A DNA stretch of 64,000 nucleotides from Micromonospora sp. C28SCA-DRY-2 (GTDB lineage Bacteria > Actinomycetota > Actinomycetes > Mycobacteriales > Micromonosporaceae). The position numbers and the translations under genes were made by a program. The notes below the pieces were generated by a model that was not told the origin of the DNA, did not search any database, and saw only the letters and a program-made list of their open reading frames with translations. Below are positions 37,301-46,706 of this stretch, in pieces (within the stretch, counting starts at the first letter, position 1; the number at the start of each line of letters is the position of its first letter). The stretch is taken from NCBI RefSeq assembly GCF_030519475.1, contig NZ_JAUMKD010000001.1, positions 558,001 to 622,000 of the forward strand. Reading direction: 5' to 3'.

Positions 37301-38245
37301 TCACTTACCAGCGCGGAGGTGGACGACGGTGACGGCACCGAGCAGCAGCGCTCCCCCGACGAACGCCGGCGCGGGCATCGTCTCGCCGATGAGCCATCCG
37401 GCGAGCAGCACCGCGGTGAGCGGCTCCACCAGGGTCGCCAGTGCGGCGCTGCCACCGGTGGTGGTCCGCAGCCCGGCGTAGAACAGCACGTACGCCAGCG
37501 CGGTGGTGACCACCCCGAGGTAGACCAGCAGCCCGACGGGCGCGACCCGGACCGGGACACCCAGCCCGTCGAGCACCGCGACCGGCGCCAGCACCAGGGC
37601 GCCGACCACGGCGGACACCGTGGTGAGCGTCAGCGCGGCGACCCGCTGCGCGGCGTGCCGGCTCAGCACCGTGCTGGCGGCGTAGCCGACGCCCGAGCCG
37701 AACGCGGCGAGCAGACCGAGCAGCGGTCGTGGCGCGTCGGCGCTCGGCTGCCCGGCCGACACCGTGATGAGCACCAGGCCCACCAGGCCGGCCACCAGGG
37801 CGCCCAGCAGGCCGCGCTCGGGCAGCCGCCGGGCGCGCAGCGTCTCCCAGCCGAAGACGAGGACGGGGGCGAGTCCCAGGCTGACCAGGGTGGCCACGCC
37901 GACCCCGCCCGCCGCCACGGCGACGAAGTACAGCGCCTGGTAGGCACCGAGGCCGGCCCCGACCAGGACGAGGACCACCGGCGCCGACCGCAGCGCGGCC
38001 AGCACCGGGCCCAGCCGGCGGGCCAGCAGCGCGACGAGCACCACCGCGCCGATGGCCAGGCGGTAGAAGCCGATGCCCGTCGGCGTCAGCGCGGTGGACT
38101 GGCGCAGCAGTTGGACGGCGACTCCGGTGGTGCCCCACAGCGCGGCGGCACCGGTGATGGACAGCAGGCCGACCCGCAGACCGGCCGGGCGTCGGCGGGC
38201 GGTGGGCAGGGACGGGAGGGACGGAGAACGGAAGGATCGGGACAT
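37301..38245 (-). CDS. EamA/RhaT family (DMT) transporter
   Basis: 314 aa from the ATG at 38245, with GGAG 7 nt upstream. Ten hydrophobic helices in two EamA repeats: GAAALWGTTGVAVQLL with YRLAIGAVVLVALLARR, and LLAAFGSGVGYAASTVLSRHAAQ with LEPLTAVLLAGWLIGE. Such proteins export amino acids or other metabolites; the substrate is unknown. It lies 47 bp upstream of the MATE gene on the same strand, so co-transcription is likely. Confidence 0.9.
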   Translation of the reverse strand: MSRSFRSPSLPSLPTARRRPAGLRVGLLSITGAAALWGTTGVAVQLLRQSTALTPTGIGFYRLAIGAVVLVALLARRLGPVLAALRSAPVVLVLVGAGLGAYQALYFVAVAAGGVGVATLVSLGLAPVLVFGWETLRARRLPERGLLGALVAGLVGLVLITVSAGQPSADAPRPLLGLLAAFGSGVGYAASTVLSRHAAQRVAALTLTTVSAVVGALVLAPVAVLDGLGVPVRVAPVGLLVYLGVVTTALAYVLFYAGLRTTTGGSAALATLVEPLTAVLLAGWLIGETMPAPAFVGGALLLGAVTVVHLRAGK

Positions 38246-38531
38246 GCGTGCGCTCCAGGAGAATCTTGCCGCGGACAGATCGACGTCTGTCGGAGCGCGG
38301 GCACGACGGGCCGACCGCTGACCACTCGGCGGGGCGGCGGGAAACCCGTCACCCGGGGCGGGCAGCCCGACGGGACCGGCGGTCACCCCACGGACAGGGG
38401 GACGCACACCGGCGGCGTGGCGCTCCGATCAGGAGCGCGGTGGGGGCAGCAGGCCCGGACGGCACGACATACCGGGGACCCTAACCCACCCCGGCCGGCG
38501 CGATCATCCGTACTTCCCGCATGGCGGACAC

Positions 38532-38669
38532 GGGGCACCAGGGGCCCGGAGGCGAGGCGGCGGCCCGGACGCGGGGCGGCGGCCCGGACGCGGGGCGGCG
38601 GCCCGGACGCGGGGCACCAGGGGCCCGGAGGCGAGGCGGCGGCCCGGACGCGGGGCGGCGGCCTGGCCA
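38532..38669. repeat. GC-rich tandem repeat (79-bp period, 19-bp subunit)
   Basis: A block starting GGGGCACCAGGGGCCCGGAG occurs at 38532 and again at 38611. Inside each copy a 19-bp unit (GGGGCGGCGGCCCGGACGC) is repeated in tandem, more often in the first copy. The second copy is partial and degenerates after GGCCTGGCC. It lies in the 658-bp region between the EamA start and the 29-aa small gene, where no other convincing gene was found. Confidence 0.75.
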
Positions 38670-38850
38670 GCAGGCGCGGGACCCACGACGGTCGGCGGCC
38701 GAGCGGCCGGGTCGGGTCCGGGGCGAACCCGGCGGTTGAGCAGGCCGGGCGGGCCGGGTCTCACCAGCGGGCGCGCAGACCCGCGGTGCCCGGCTGAACG
38801 GGCGGTGGCCCGGGGAGGGGCGCGTCAGGGAGCCGGTCGGCCCGGGTGGG

Positions 38851-38889
38851 CGGTGACGTCGTCGGCGTGGGACGTCGGCGGCGTCACCG
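38851..38889 (-). terminator. Possible hairpin downstream of the 29-aa small gene
   Basis: Inverted repeat CGGTGACG...CGTCACCG with 8-bp perfect ends and a 23-nt partly self-complementary interior. It starts 14 bp after the stop of the small minus-strand gene. A terminator role is inferred from position. Confidence 0.35.
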
Positions 38890-38903
38890 CCGGTGGGTCA
38901 GCG

Positions 38904-38993
38904 TCACTGACGGGTGTCCATCGACGTCTGCAGCGCGCGGCGCATCTGCTCGCGGGCCTCGTCGGTGGTCTCGGGCTTGGGCTTGTTCGGCAT
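38904..38993 (-). CDS. Probable 29-aa small hydrophilic protein
   Basis: MPNKPKPETTDEAREQMRRALQTSMDTRQ is preceded by GGAAGGGG about 9 nt upstream of the ATG. Twenty-eight of 29 codons end in G or C, like the neighbouring real genes. The peptide is charged, predicted helical in its C-terminal half, and has no membrane segment. A hairpin follows the stop. I do not recognise a family. The reading could be fortuitous in such GC-rich DNA, but ribosome site, codon use and terminator agree. Confidence 0.5.
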   Translation of the reverse strand: MPNKPKPETTDEAREQMRRALQTSMDTRQ

Positions 38994-39258
38994 GGTGGTG
39001 ATCCCCTTCCAGGGTGCGAGCCGCCGACGGACGGCAGCTCTCACGGGCGGTCGTGCTGAGCGCCCGGCACAGCGGTCCGGGATCACCGGAGCGGCTGGTG
39101 GGGCAGCGTGAGCCCGGGTCGGTCGACCCTGGAGGGAGGCGGCGCCGGGTGTGGCCCCACCGCCCACGGCCGCCGCCACGCGCGGCGCCGGCCGTTTCCC
39201 AAGCTATCGTTCAGGTCCACATGCTGCCCAGGGTTCCCGCCATTCGGACGGGATCGGC

Positions 39259-39471
39259 TCACCGGGCCAGGAAGTGCCAGCCCAGCCACCACCAGAAACC
39301 GAAGAGCCCGATCCGGCCGACCGGCACCGAGCCCACCTCGTACCGCATCACGTACGCGCAGACCTCGCCCAGGGTGGGGATGCGCGAGCCCTCCCGTCGG
39401 GCGAGCCACTCGACGGCGGCGAAGAGCAGCAGCGCGGTCAGGAAGCCCGTGATGGCCAGGGTCCGCATCAT
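39259..39471 (-). CDS. DUF6186-like small membrane protein
   Basis: 70 aa. One N-terminal transmembrane helix (LAITGFLTALLLFAAVEWLA) is followed by REGSRIPTLGEVCAYVMRYEVGSVPVGRIGLFGFWWWLGWHFLAR. That block is highly conserved in actinobacterial DUF6186 proteins. It starts inside the stop of the upstream gene (ATGA), so the two are co-translated. Function is unknown; the Trp-rich C-terminus suggests membrane-interface association. Confidence 0.82.
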   Translation of the reverse strand: MMRTLAITGFLTALLLFAAVEWLARREGSRIPTLGEVCAYVMRYEVGSVPVGRIGLFGFWWWLGWHFLAR

Positions 39472-39875
39472 CGCCGCACCAGCCCCCAGAACGCCGACAG
39501 CCAGAGCAGCCAGCCCGCCGAACGGACCAGCTGGTCCTCCAGCAGCGGATCGGCCAACCGGGAGAAGGTGGGGAACTCGTCGCCCGCGGCGAGCACGAAG
39601 GTGGCCCCCTCGAAGACGCCGAAGACCACCACCGGCAGCGTCCACCAGACCGCACCGGAACCGAGCCGGGCCGGTGCCGGCCGCCGGGGCACCCGGTTGC
39701 TCAGGCCCAGCCAGATCAGCACGCCGCCGGCGCCGAGGGTGTAGAGGTTCGCCTCCGTCGAGAAGGACGGGAACCGACCGCCGACCAGGGAGAGGCAGAC
39801 CAGCACCGGAACGGCCACGGCGGGCCGGTCCCAGGCGCGGGGCGCGTCGACGGTGAGGTCGTGGGGCTGCTCCAT
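39468..39875 (-). CDS. Small integral membrane protein coupled to the DUF6186 gene
   Basis: 135 aa from the ATG at 39875 (MEQPHDLTVDAPRAW). Four hydrophobic helices are predicted (VAVPVLVCLSLVGG; LYTLGAGGVLIWLGLS; WWTLPVVVFGVFEGATFVLAAG; SAGWLLWLSAFWGLVRR). I recognise no named family. The 4-bp overlap with the DUF6186 gene suggests a two-component membrane unit. A longer in-frame start at 39971 lacks a ribosome site. Confidence 0.78.
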   Translation of the reverse strand: MEQPHDLTVDAPRAWDRPAVAVPVLVCLSLVGGRFPSFSTEANLYTLGAGGVLIWLGLSNRVPRRPAPARLGSGAVWWTLPVVVFGVFEGATFVLAAGDEFPTFSRLADPLLEDQLVRSAGWLLWLSAFWGLVRR

Positions 39876-40119
39876 CCCGCAATTCTCCCCGCCGGCACCA
39901 AACCCGGAAAGGTCAACACCCCCCGGAGCTGACCCTGATCTATCCACGAGCCCGGCACCGCGAGCCCGCACGGCCCGGGAACCCGCACGGCCCGGGAACC
40001 CGGAATCGCCCGCGAGCCCGGTACCACCGGCGACCCCGCGCCCTCCGCGAGCGGGGGCATCGCCCGCGGGCCCTCCACCGCCCGCACTCCCGCCCGGCCG
40101 AGCCGGAGCGGCTCCGCCG

Positions 40120-41199
40120 TCAGCCGTGGGCCGGGTGGAGCAGCGCGCCGGGCAGTTCGGCCCGGATCCGGTCGACCACCTCGTCGACGGCGCCCCGGCC
40201 GGTGAAGCCGGCCGCGAACCGGTGCCCGCCGCCGCCGAGGGCGACCGCCACCCGGCTCACGTCGACCGCTCCCTTGCTGCGCAGTGAGACCGCCCACTCG
40301 CCGGCCGGGGTCTGCTTGACCACGCAGCTCACGTCGGCCTCGGCCGTGCACCGCACCGAGTCGATGAGCGCCTCCAGCACGTACGGCCGCTGCTCGTGCC
40401 GGGCCAGGTCGTCCTGGGTGGCGTAGGTCCAGACCAGGCCGTGCCCGCCGGCCGCGGCCGGCTCCAGCCGGGCCCGGCCGAGCACCTCGCCGAAGAGCCG
40501 GACGGCCCCGAAGGGCCGGGTGTCGAAGACCCGCCGGGAGATGTCCCCGGGGCGGATGCCGGTGGCGAGCAGCCGGGCCGCCATCTGGTGCACCGCCGGG
40601 GTGGTGGCCTCGAACCGGAACGAGCCGGTGTCGGTGGTCAGCGCCACGTAGAGGCACTCGGCGATGTCGGCGTCCAGCGGCACGTCCAGCCGGGCCAGCA
40701 GTTCCTCGACCACCACCGAGGTGGCCGCGGCCCGGGGATCGACCAGGTTGACGTCGCCGAAGCCGGTGTTGGACGCGTGGTGGTCGAGCACCACCGCGGT
40801 GCCCGCGCCGGTCAGCCGGTCGACCAGGTCACCGAGGCGCGACTCGCTCGCCGCGTCGAAGCAGACCACCAGATCCGGGTCCGGATACGCCCGGGTCGCC
40901 GGCACCAGCAGGTCGAGCCCGGGCAGCCCGCGGAACGGCTCAGGCACCTCCGGCGGGCCGGGGAAGGTCGCCTGCAACCCGCGCACGCCGAGCCGGCGCA
41001 GCCCGAGGGCGAAGCCGAGCATGCTGCCCAGCGCGTCGCCGTCCGGGTTGACGTGGCAGATCAGCAGCACCCGGGCGTCGGGCGGCAGCTGTCGGACGGC
41101 CGCGACGGCGGCGCTCCAGTCGGCCTCGGTGGGCCCGGCGCCGGCCGGGGGCGCCGCCGTGACGAGGGCGCTCCCGGGCTCGCTGGCGGAATCGGTCAC
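40120..41199 (-). CDS. nrnA: DHH/DHHA1 oligoribonuclease / pAp phosphatase (NrnA type)
   Basis: 359 aa. DHH motifs HVNPDGDALGS, VCFDAASESRLG and VLDHHASN bind manganese; the DHHA1 domain ends with LGGGGHRFAAGF. NrnA enzymes degrade nano-RNA and 3'-phosphoadenosine 5'-phosphate, and in mycobacteria also cyclic-dinucleotide products. The GTG start overlaps the rbfA stop by 4 bp, matching the rbfA-nrnA order of M. tuberculosis. The 244 bp after it show no gene. Confidence 0.94.
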   Translation of the reverse strand: MTDSASEPGSALVTAAPPAGAGPTEADWSAAVAAVRQLPPDARVLLICHVNPDGDALGSMLGFALGLRRLGVRGLQATFPGPPEVPEPFRGLPGLDLLVPATRAYPDPDLVVCFDAASESRLGDLVDRLTGAGTAVVLDHHASNTGFGDVNLVDPRAAATSVVVEELLARLDVPLDADIAECLYVALTTDTGSFRFEATTPAVHQMAARLLATGIRPGDISRRVFDTRPFGAVRLFGEVLGRARLEPAAAGGHGLVWTYATQDDLARHEQRPYVLEALIDSVRCTAEADVSCVVKQTPAGEWAVSLRSKGAVDVSRVAVALGGGGHRFAAGFTGRGAVDEVVDRIRAELPGALLHPAHG

Positions 41200-41699
41200 C
41201 GCCGTTCCCCGCCCCGGGGCGGGGTCTCGTCCACGTCCTCGTCCTCGGCGTCCTCGCCCACGGCGTCCTCGTCGTCGGACTCCTCGTCCAGCCGGTACGG
41301 CTGGGCCTCGCCCGCGTACTCGGCCCGGGCGGCCAGCCGCTGCACCTCGGCGTCGGCGTTGCGGGCCGCGGCGAGCAGGTCGTCGATGTGCTTGACCTGG
41401 TCCTGCACGTCGTCGAGGACGAACGTCAGGGTCGGCGAGTGCCGCAGCCCGAGCGCCTTGCCCACCGTGCTGCGCAGCATGCCCTTGGCGCTCTCCAGCG
41501 CGGCGGCGGTGCTGGACTGGGCCGCCGCGTCACCGAGCACCGTGTAGAAGACCGTGGCGTCGCGCAGGTCCGCGGTGATCCGGGCGTCGGTGATGGTGAT
41601 CATCCCGAGCCGCGGGTCCTTGATCTGGCTCCGCACCACCGACGCGACCAGTTCGCGAATACGCTCCGCGTGCCGGCGTACCCTGGCCGGATCCGTCAT
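41196..41699 (-). CDS. rbfA: 30S ribosome-binding factor A
   Basis: 167 aa from the ATG at 41699. MTDPARVRRHAERIRELVASVVRSQIKDPRLGMITITDARIT is the RbfA KH-fold start. The C-terminal ~45 residues are a very acidic tail (DEESDDEDAVGEDAEDEDVDE) beyond the core. It aids 16S rRNA 5'-end maturation and cold adaptation. It follows ylxP by 158 bp and is coupled to nrnA. Confidence 0.96.
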   Translation of the reverse strand: MTDPARVRRHAERIRELVASVVRSQIKDPRLGMITITDARITADLRDATVFYTVLGDAAAQSSTAAALESAKGMLRSTVGKALGLRHSPTLTFVLDDVQDQVKHIDDLLAAARNADAEVQRLAARAEYAGEAQPYRLDEESDDEDAVGEDAEDEDVDETPPRGGERR

Positions 41700-41857
41700 C
41701 TCCGCCACCTCCACGGCGTCCCGCTCCCGGCCGGGCGGCGACGCCCGTGGCGCCGCCGGAACCGACCGGCCAACATCTCGAACACTACCCGCGCGCCCCG
41801 GCCCGCCGCGCGGCACCGGGTGGCACCGCCGGTGGCGCCGGCGGGGCACCCGCCGGG

Positions 41858-42151
41858 TCAGTCCTCGGCGCCGTAGAGCCGGCGGCGCACCGACAGCAGT
41901 TCGGTCTCGGGGCGGGCGGCCACCAGCCGCTCGCAGGAGTCGAGCACCTCGCGGACGTGGGCCGCCTCGGCGGCCACCACGGCCACCCCGATCTGGGCCC
42001 GGCCGTGCAGGTCGAGCGCGCCCACCTCGGCGGCGGACACCTCGAAGCGACGCAGCGCCGCCACGATCGGACGTACGTATGATCTCTTGGCCTTGAGCGA
42101 CCGGGAGTCGCCCGGCAGCAGCAGGTCGAAGACCACGGTTCCGGTGAACAT
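41858..42151 (-). CDS. ylxP: DUF503 / YlxP family protein
   Basis: 97 aa from the ATG at 42151 (MFTGTVVFDLLLPGDSRSLKAKRS). The SLKAKRSYVRPIVAALR segment is the DUF503 signature. These small ferredoxin-like-fold proteins lie between infB and rbfA in many bacteria, and a ribosome-related role is suspected. In-frame starts further upstream would fall inside the perfect hairpin at 42184-42225 and are rejected. Confidence 0.92.
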   Translation of the reverse strand: MFTGTVVFDLLLPGDSRSLKAKRSYVRPIVAALRRFEVSAAEVGALDLHGRAQIGVAVVAAEAAHVREVLDSCERLVAARPETELLSVRRRLYGAED

Positions 42152-42183
42152 CGCCCCGGACGATACCGGGACGTACCCCCACA

Positions 42184-42225
42184 TGATCAAGGGGTTTACG
42201 CCTTCCGGCGTAAACCCCTTGATCA
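42184..42225 (-). terminator. Perfect 19-bp hairpin between infB and ylxP
   Basis: The arms (TGATCAAGGGGTTTACGCC and its exact complement) enclose a 4-nt loop. In the direction of infB transcription the loop reads GGAA, a GNRA tetraloop closed by C-G. It begins 17 bp after the infB stop. There is no T-run. It probably terminates or attenuates transcription into ylxP-rbfA-nrnA, or marks an mRNA processing point. Its lower GC than its surroundings is notable. Confidence 0.75.
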
Positions 42226-42241
42226 GTGCGTCACCTCGGGA

Positions 42242-45220
42242 TCAGGCGCGCGGCTTCTCCCGCATCTCGAAGGTCTCGATGATGTCGCCGACCTGGACGT
42301 TGTTGTAGCCACCCAGAGTCAGACCACACTCGAAGCCCTCGCGGACCTCCGTCGCGTCGTCCTTGAACCGCTTGAGCGAGTTGATCGTGAGGTTGTCCGC
42401 CACGACCGACCCGTCCCGCAGCAGCCGCGCCTTGGCGTTGCGGCGGATGAGACCGGACCGGACGATGCAGCCGGCGATGTTGCCGATCTTGGACGAACGG
42501 AACACGTCGCGGATCTCCGCGGTGCCCAGCTCGACCTCCTCGTACTCCGGCTTGAGCAGGCCCTTGAGCGCCGCGTCGATCTCCTCGATGGCCTGGTAGA
42601 TGACCGTGTAGTACCGGATCTCCACGCCCTCGCGGTCGGCGATCTCGCGGACCTTGTTGGCGGCCCGCACGTTGAAGCCGATGATCGTGACCGCCTCGGA
42701 CGAGGCGCTCGCGAGCATGACGTCGCTCTCGGTGATCGCGCCGACGCCCCGGTGGATGATCCTGAGCTGGACCTCCTCGGGGATGTCGAGGTTGAACAGC
42801 GCGTCCTCGAGCGCCTCCACCGAACCGGAGACGTCGCCCTTGAGCACCAGGTTGAGCGAGGTCTTCTCGCCCTCCTTGAGCTGCTCCATGAGCGTCTCGA
42901 GGGTGGCCCGGCCCCGGGAGTTGGCGAATGCCGCCGCCCGCCGCCGTGCCTGCCGCTGCTCGGCGATCTGCCGCACCGTGCGGTCGTCCTCGGCCGCCAG
43001 GAACGTGTCGCCCGCCCCCGGCACCGCGGTCAGGCCGAGCACCAGCACCGGACGTGCCGGACCGGCCTCGGCGACCTGGTTGCCGTTCTCGTCGAGCATC
43101 GCGCGGACCCGGCCGTGCGCCCCACCGGCGACGATCGAGTCGCCCGCCCGCAGGGTGCCCTTCTGCACCAGCACCGTCGCCACCGCACCGCGGCCCTTGT
43201 CCAGGTGCGCCTCGATGGCCACACCCTGCGCCGGCCCGTCGATCGGAGCGGTCAGCTCCAGCGACGCGTCGGCGGTCAGCAGGACGGCCTCGAGCAGGTC
43301 GTCGATGCCGATGCCCGGCTTGGCGGCCACGTTGACGAACATCGTGTCGCCGCCGTACTCCTCGGCGACCAGGCCGTACTCGGTCAGCTGCTGGCGGACC
43401 TTGTCCGGGTTCGCCTCCGGCTTGTCGACCTTGTTGACCGCCACCACGATCGGCACGTCGGCCGCCTTGGCGTGGTTGAGCGCCTCGATCGTCTGCGGCA
43501 TCACGCCGTCGTCGGCCGCGACCACCAGGATCACGATGTCGGTGACCTGGGCACCACGGGCACGCATGGCGGTGAACGCCTCGTGACCCGGGGTGTCGAT
43601 GAAGGTGATCGCCCGGTCCTCGCCCTCGTGCGGGACGTGGACCTGGTAGGCGCCGATGTGCTGGGTGATGCCACCCGCCTCGCCGGCCACCACGTTCGCC
43701 TTGCGGATCGCGTCGAGCAGCTTGGTCTTACCGTGGTCGACGTGACCCATGACGGTCACCACCGGCGGCCGGCTGACCAGGCGGTCCTCGTCGACCTCGG
43801 CGTCGAGGTCGATGTTGAACTGCGCGAGCAGCTCGCGGTCCTCGTCCTCCGGGCTGACGATCTGCACGTTGAAGCCGAGGTGCTCACCCAGCAGCAGCAG
43901 GGTGTCGTCGGAGCACGACTGGGTCGCGGTGACCATCTCGCCCAGGTTGAACATCTCCTGGACCAGCGAACCCGGGTTGGCGTTGATCTTGTCGGCGAAG
44001 TCCGACAGCGAGGCGCCACGGGAGAGCCGGACGACCTGACCCTGACCCCGGGGAGCACCCGAGCTCATGGTCGGGGCCGACAGGTTGTCGAACTCCTGTC
44101 TGCGCTGCTTCTTGGACTTGCGACCGCGGGTCGGCTTGCCGCCCGGACGCCCGAAGGCACCCGCGGCGCCGCCGCCGCGGCCACGACCGCCACCGCCGGG
44201 ACGACCCGCGCCACCGGCCGGAGCGCCGGGACGGAAGCCGCCGCCGGCACCGCCGCCGGGGCCACCGCGGTAACCGCCGCCGCCACCGGCGCCGCCGCCG
44301 GGGCCGCCACGGTAACCGCCGCCGCCACCGCCGCCACCGGGGCCGCCGCGGAAACCACCGCCGCCGCCGCCGGGCCGACCGGCGCCGCCGCCGGGCCGAC
44401 CCGCACCGGGGCCGCCGGGGCGACCGGGGCGCTGGCTCGGCATGGAGGCCGGGCTGGGCCGGGGCGGCATCGACGCCGGGCTGGGCCGCGGCGGCATGCC
44501 CGCCGGGCTCGGCCGCGGGCCGCCCGCACCGGCGGCCGGCGGCCGCTGCTGCTGGCCGCCCTGGATGCCGAACGGGTTGTTACCGGCGCCGCGCGCCGGC
44601 GGACGACCGCCCGGACGCCCACCGGGACCCGGGGCCGGGCCGCCGGGACGACCGGCGGTCGCCGGACCCGGACGGGGCGGGATCGCGTTCGGACCCGGTC
44701 GGGGACCGGGACGGGGACCACCCTCGGTCGGGGGCTCCCGGCGGACGTTCTCGCGCTGCTGCTGGCGGGCGGCCTGCGCGGCCTTGACCGCGGCCTCCTG
44801 CTCAGCCTTCAGCGCGGCGGCACGCGCCTCGGCGGCCGCCACCTCGATGTCGTGGGCACTCGCCGGCTTGGCGACCGGAGCCGCCGGCTGCGGCGGACCG
44901 GGCACCGGCCCCTTCGGCTTCGGACCGGGCGCCGCCGGCCGCCGGGGCGGCGTCGGCTTCGCGGTGATCCGGGGCTCGCCGGGGGTCGGCGCCGGAGTCG
45001 GCGCCGGAGCCGGGGACGGCGCGGCCGCCGGCGGGGCGGCCGGGGCCGGCGCGCCGGCGGAGGCGACGAATGCGCTGCGCAGCCGTCGGGCGACGGGCGC
45101 CTCGACGGTGCTCGACGCGGACTTGACGAACTCGCCCATCTCCTTGAGCTTGGCGAGAACGGTCTTGCTTTCGACCCCGAGCTCCTTAGCAAGCTCGTGT
45201 ACGCGGGCCTTACCTGCCAC
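42242..45220 (-). CDS. infB: Translation initiation factor IF-2
   Basis: 992 aa from the GTG at 45220 (AGGAG 4 nt upstream). The IF2_N domain (~1-50, [27 protein letters not shown]) is followed by a very long Pro/Gly/Arg-rich region (~60-395). That region has Gly-Gly-Tyr/Phe-Arg-Gly-Gly repeats and several MPPRPSPAS copies. A second IF2_N-like segment, the GTPase (GHVDHGKT at ~491, NKVDKPEAN) and the C-terminal fMet-tRNA-binding domain follow. The low-complexity stretch is typical of actinobacterial IF2. It lies in rimP-nusA-ylxR-infB order. Confidence 0.97.
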   Translation of the reverse strand: MAGKARVHELAKELGVESKTVLAKLKEMGEFVKSASSTVEAPVARRLRSAFVASAGAPAPAAPPAAAPSPAPAPTPAPTPGEPRITAKPTPPRRPAAPGPKPKGPVPGPPQPAAPVAKPASAHDIEVAAAEARAAALKAEQEAAVKAAQAARQQQRENVRREPPTEGGPRPGPRPGPNAIPPRPGPATAGRPGGPAPGPGGRPGGRPPARGAGNNPFGIQGGQQQRPPAAGAGGPRPSPAGMPPRPSPASMPPRPSPASMPSQRPGRPGGPGAGRPGGGAGRPGGGGGGFRGGPGGGGGGGGYRGGPGGGAGGGGGYRGGPGGGAGGGFRPGAPAGGAGRPGGGGRGRGGGAAGAFGRPGGKPTRGRKSKKQRRQEFDNLSAPTMSSGAPRGQGQVVRLSRGASLSDFADKINANPGSLVQEMFNLGEMVTATQSCSDDTLLLLGEHLGFNVQIVSPEDEDRELLAQFNIDLDAEVDEDRLVSRPPVVTVMGHVDHGKTKLLDAIRKANVVAGEAGGITQHIGAYQVHVPHEGEDRAITFIDTPGHEAFTAMRARGAQVTDIVILVVAADDGVMPQTIEALNHAKAADVPIVVAVNKVDKPEANPDKVRQQLTEYGLVAEEYGGDTMFVNVAAKPGIGIDDLLEAVLLTADASLELTAPIDGPAQGVAIEAHLDKGRGAVATVLVQKGTLRAGDSIVAGGAHGRVRAMLDENGNQVAEAGPARPVLVLGLTAVPGAGDTFLAAEDDRTVRQIAEQRQARRRAAAFANSRGRATLETLMEQLKEGEKTSLNLVLKGDVSGSVEALEDALFNLDIPEEVQLRIIHRGVGAITESDVMLASASSEAVTIIGFNVRAANKVREIADREGVEIRYYTVIYQAIEEIDAALKGLLKPEYEEVELGTAEIRDVFRSSKIGNIAGCIVRSGLIRRNAKARLLRDGSVVADNLTINSLKRFKDDATEVREGFECGLTLGGYNNVQVGDIIETFEMREKPRA

Positions 45221-45313
45221 TGCACTCCTCACTCCGAGGTCGTGCGGGCAGCACCCGCAGCGACCTCACTCGTGCACTTGAAGCCTGGTCATTTCTGCGA
45301 CTTCATCGTGTGC

Positions 45314-45646
45314 TCATGTCGGTCGTCCTACCTTGCTAGCGACCCTCGTCCGGTCGGGTTGACCGGACGTAGTGGTTGGCGCATCGATGTGCTCCGCCAG
45401 CTCACCGTGGTCGAGGACCCCGGTGATGCGCAGTGCACGCCCGAAGGCGCGACGCCGCACCGCCAGCGCGAAGCAGGCCGGATCCGGGTGCATGTTCGCT
45501 CCCCGACCCGGCATTCTGCGGGCCGGATCGGGCCGGAGGCTGTAGCCAGCCTCGTCGCCGACCGCGACGATCCGCAGCAATTCGCTGGCCGGCGCACGTC
45601 GCCGGCAACCCACACAGGTGCGCTCCGGCAGCGCGCGTCGTACCAC
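45314..45646 (-). CDS. ylxR: YlxR (DUF448) RNA-binding protein
   Basis: 110 aa, GTG start 16 bp after nusA. The N-terminal ERTCVGCRRRAPASELLRIV and GRGANMHPDPACFALAVRRRAFGRAL are the YlxR signature. It is a small RNA-binding/nucleoid-type protein of the nusA-infB operon; in Streptococcus its structure suggests RNA binding, and other roles have been proposed. A separate ylxQ gene is absent. Confidence 0.93.
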   Translation of the reverse strand: MVRRALPERTCVGCRRRAPASELLRIVAVGDEAGYSLRPDPARRMPGRGANMHPDPACFALAVRRRAFGRALRITGVLDHGELAEHIDAPTTTSGQPDRTRVASKVGRPT

Positions 45647-45662
45647 TGGCGAAAGTCTACCC

Positions 45663-46706
45663 CTAGCTGCTCGAGATCGCGCCGCCCGGCTCCGGTACGT
45701 GATCAGCTTCGCCCCGGCCGGGTGCGGCCGCCTGCTCGGCGTCGGAACGGATGTCGATCCGCCAACCGGTCAGCCGGGCCGCGAGCCGGGCATTCTGCCC
45801 TTCCCGGCCGATCGCCAGCGACAGCTGGAAATCCGGGACGGTGACCCGGGCGGTCCGGCTGGCCAGGTCGACCACCTCGACGCGCAGCGCCTTGGCCGGC
45901 GACAACGCGTTGCCGACGAAGGTCGCCGGGTCCTCCGACCAGTCGATGATGTCGATCTTCTCGCCGTGCAGCTCGCTCATCACCGCGCGGACCCGCTGCC
46001 CCATCGGGCCGATGCAGGCGCCCTTGGCGTTCACGCCCGGGGCGGTCGAACGGACCGCGATCTTCGTACGGTGACCTGCCTCACGTGCGATCGCCGCGAT
46101 GTCGACGGTGCCGTCGGCGATCTCCGGCACCTCCAGCGCGAAGAGCTTCTTCACCAGCGCCGGGTGCGAGCGGGAGAGCGTGATCTGCGGACCCCGCATC
46201 CCCTTGGCCACGTGCACCACCACGCAACGGATCCGCTCGCCGTGCGCGTACCGCTCGCCGGGCACCTGCTCGGACTGGGGCAGGACGCCCTCCAGCTTGC
46301 CCAGGTCGACGCTGACGATGCCCTTCTCGGCCCGCGCCTCGTGCGCCTGCACCACGCCGGTGACCAGGTCGCCGTCGCGCCCGACGTACTCGCCGAAGTG
46401 CACCTCGTCGGTGGCCTCCCGCAGCCGCTGGAGGATCACCTGCTTGGCGGTCATGGCGGCGATCCGGCCGAAGTCGTGCGGGGTGTCGTCCCACTCCCGC
46501 GCCACCCCGCCCTCGTCGTCCAGTTCCTGGGCGTACACCAGGGCGGCGCCGGTCTTGCGGTCGATCTCCACCCGGGCGTGCGGCTCCGCGCCCTCGGTGT
46601 GCCGGTAAGCGGTCAGCAGCGCGGTCTCGATCGCCGCGAGGATCGTGTCGAACGGGATCTCCCGCTCGCGCTCCAGTGCGCGCAGCGCCGCGAGGTCGAT
46701 GTTCAC
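45663..46706 (-). CDS. nusA: Transcription termination/antitermination factor NusA
   Basis: 347 aa, GTG start overlapping the rimP stop by 4 bp. The N-terminal RNA-polymerase-binding domain (~1-105) is followed by S1 (~110-185) and two KH domains ([50 protein letters not shown]). The acidic C-terminal repeats of E. coli NusA are absent, as is normal in actinobacteria. It modulates pausing, termination and rRNA antitermination. Confidence 0.97.
   Translation of the reverse strand: MNIDLAALRALEREREIPFDTILAAIETALLTAYRHTEGAEPHARVEIDRKTGAALVYAQELDDEGGVAREWDDTPHDFGRIAAMTAKQVILQRLREATDEVHFGEYVGRDGDLVTGVVQAHEARAEKGIVSVDLGKLEGVLPQSEQVPGERYAHGERIRCVVVHVAKGMRGPQITLSRSHPALVKKLFALEVPEIADGTVDIAAIAREAGHRTKIAVRSTAPGVNAKGACIGPMGQRVRAVMSELHGEKIDIIDWSEDPATFVGNALSPAKALRVEVVDLASRTARVTVPDFQLSLAIGREGQNARLAARLTGWRIDIRSDAEQAAAPGRGEADHVPEPGGAISSS

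Noticed and set aside
38504..38764. Open frames on both strands across the tandem repeat
   Set aside because: Only repeat-encoded low complexity, no ribosome site; also not a CRISPR array because units are contiguous without spacers.
42152..42190. Upstream in-frame start for ylxP
   Set aside because: It would place the start codon inside the perfect hairpin, and family length supports 42151.
42752..45844. 1030-aa plus-strand open frame opposite infB
   Set aside because: Antisense shadow of infB with low-complexity composition and no ribosome site.
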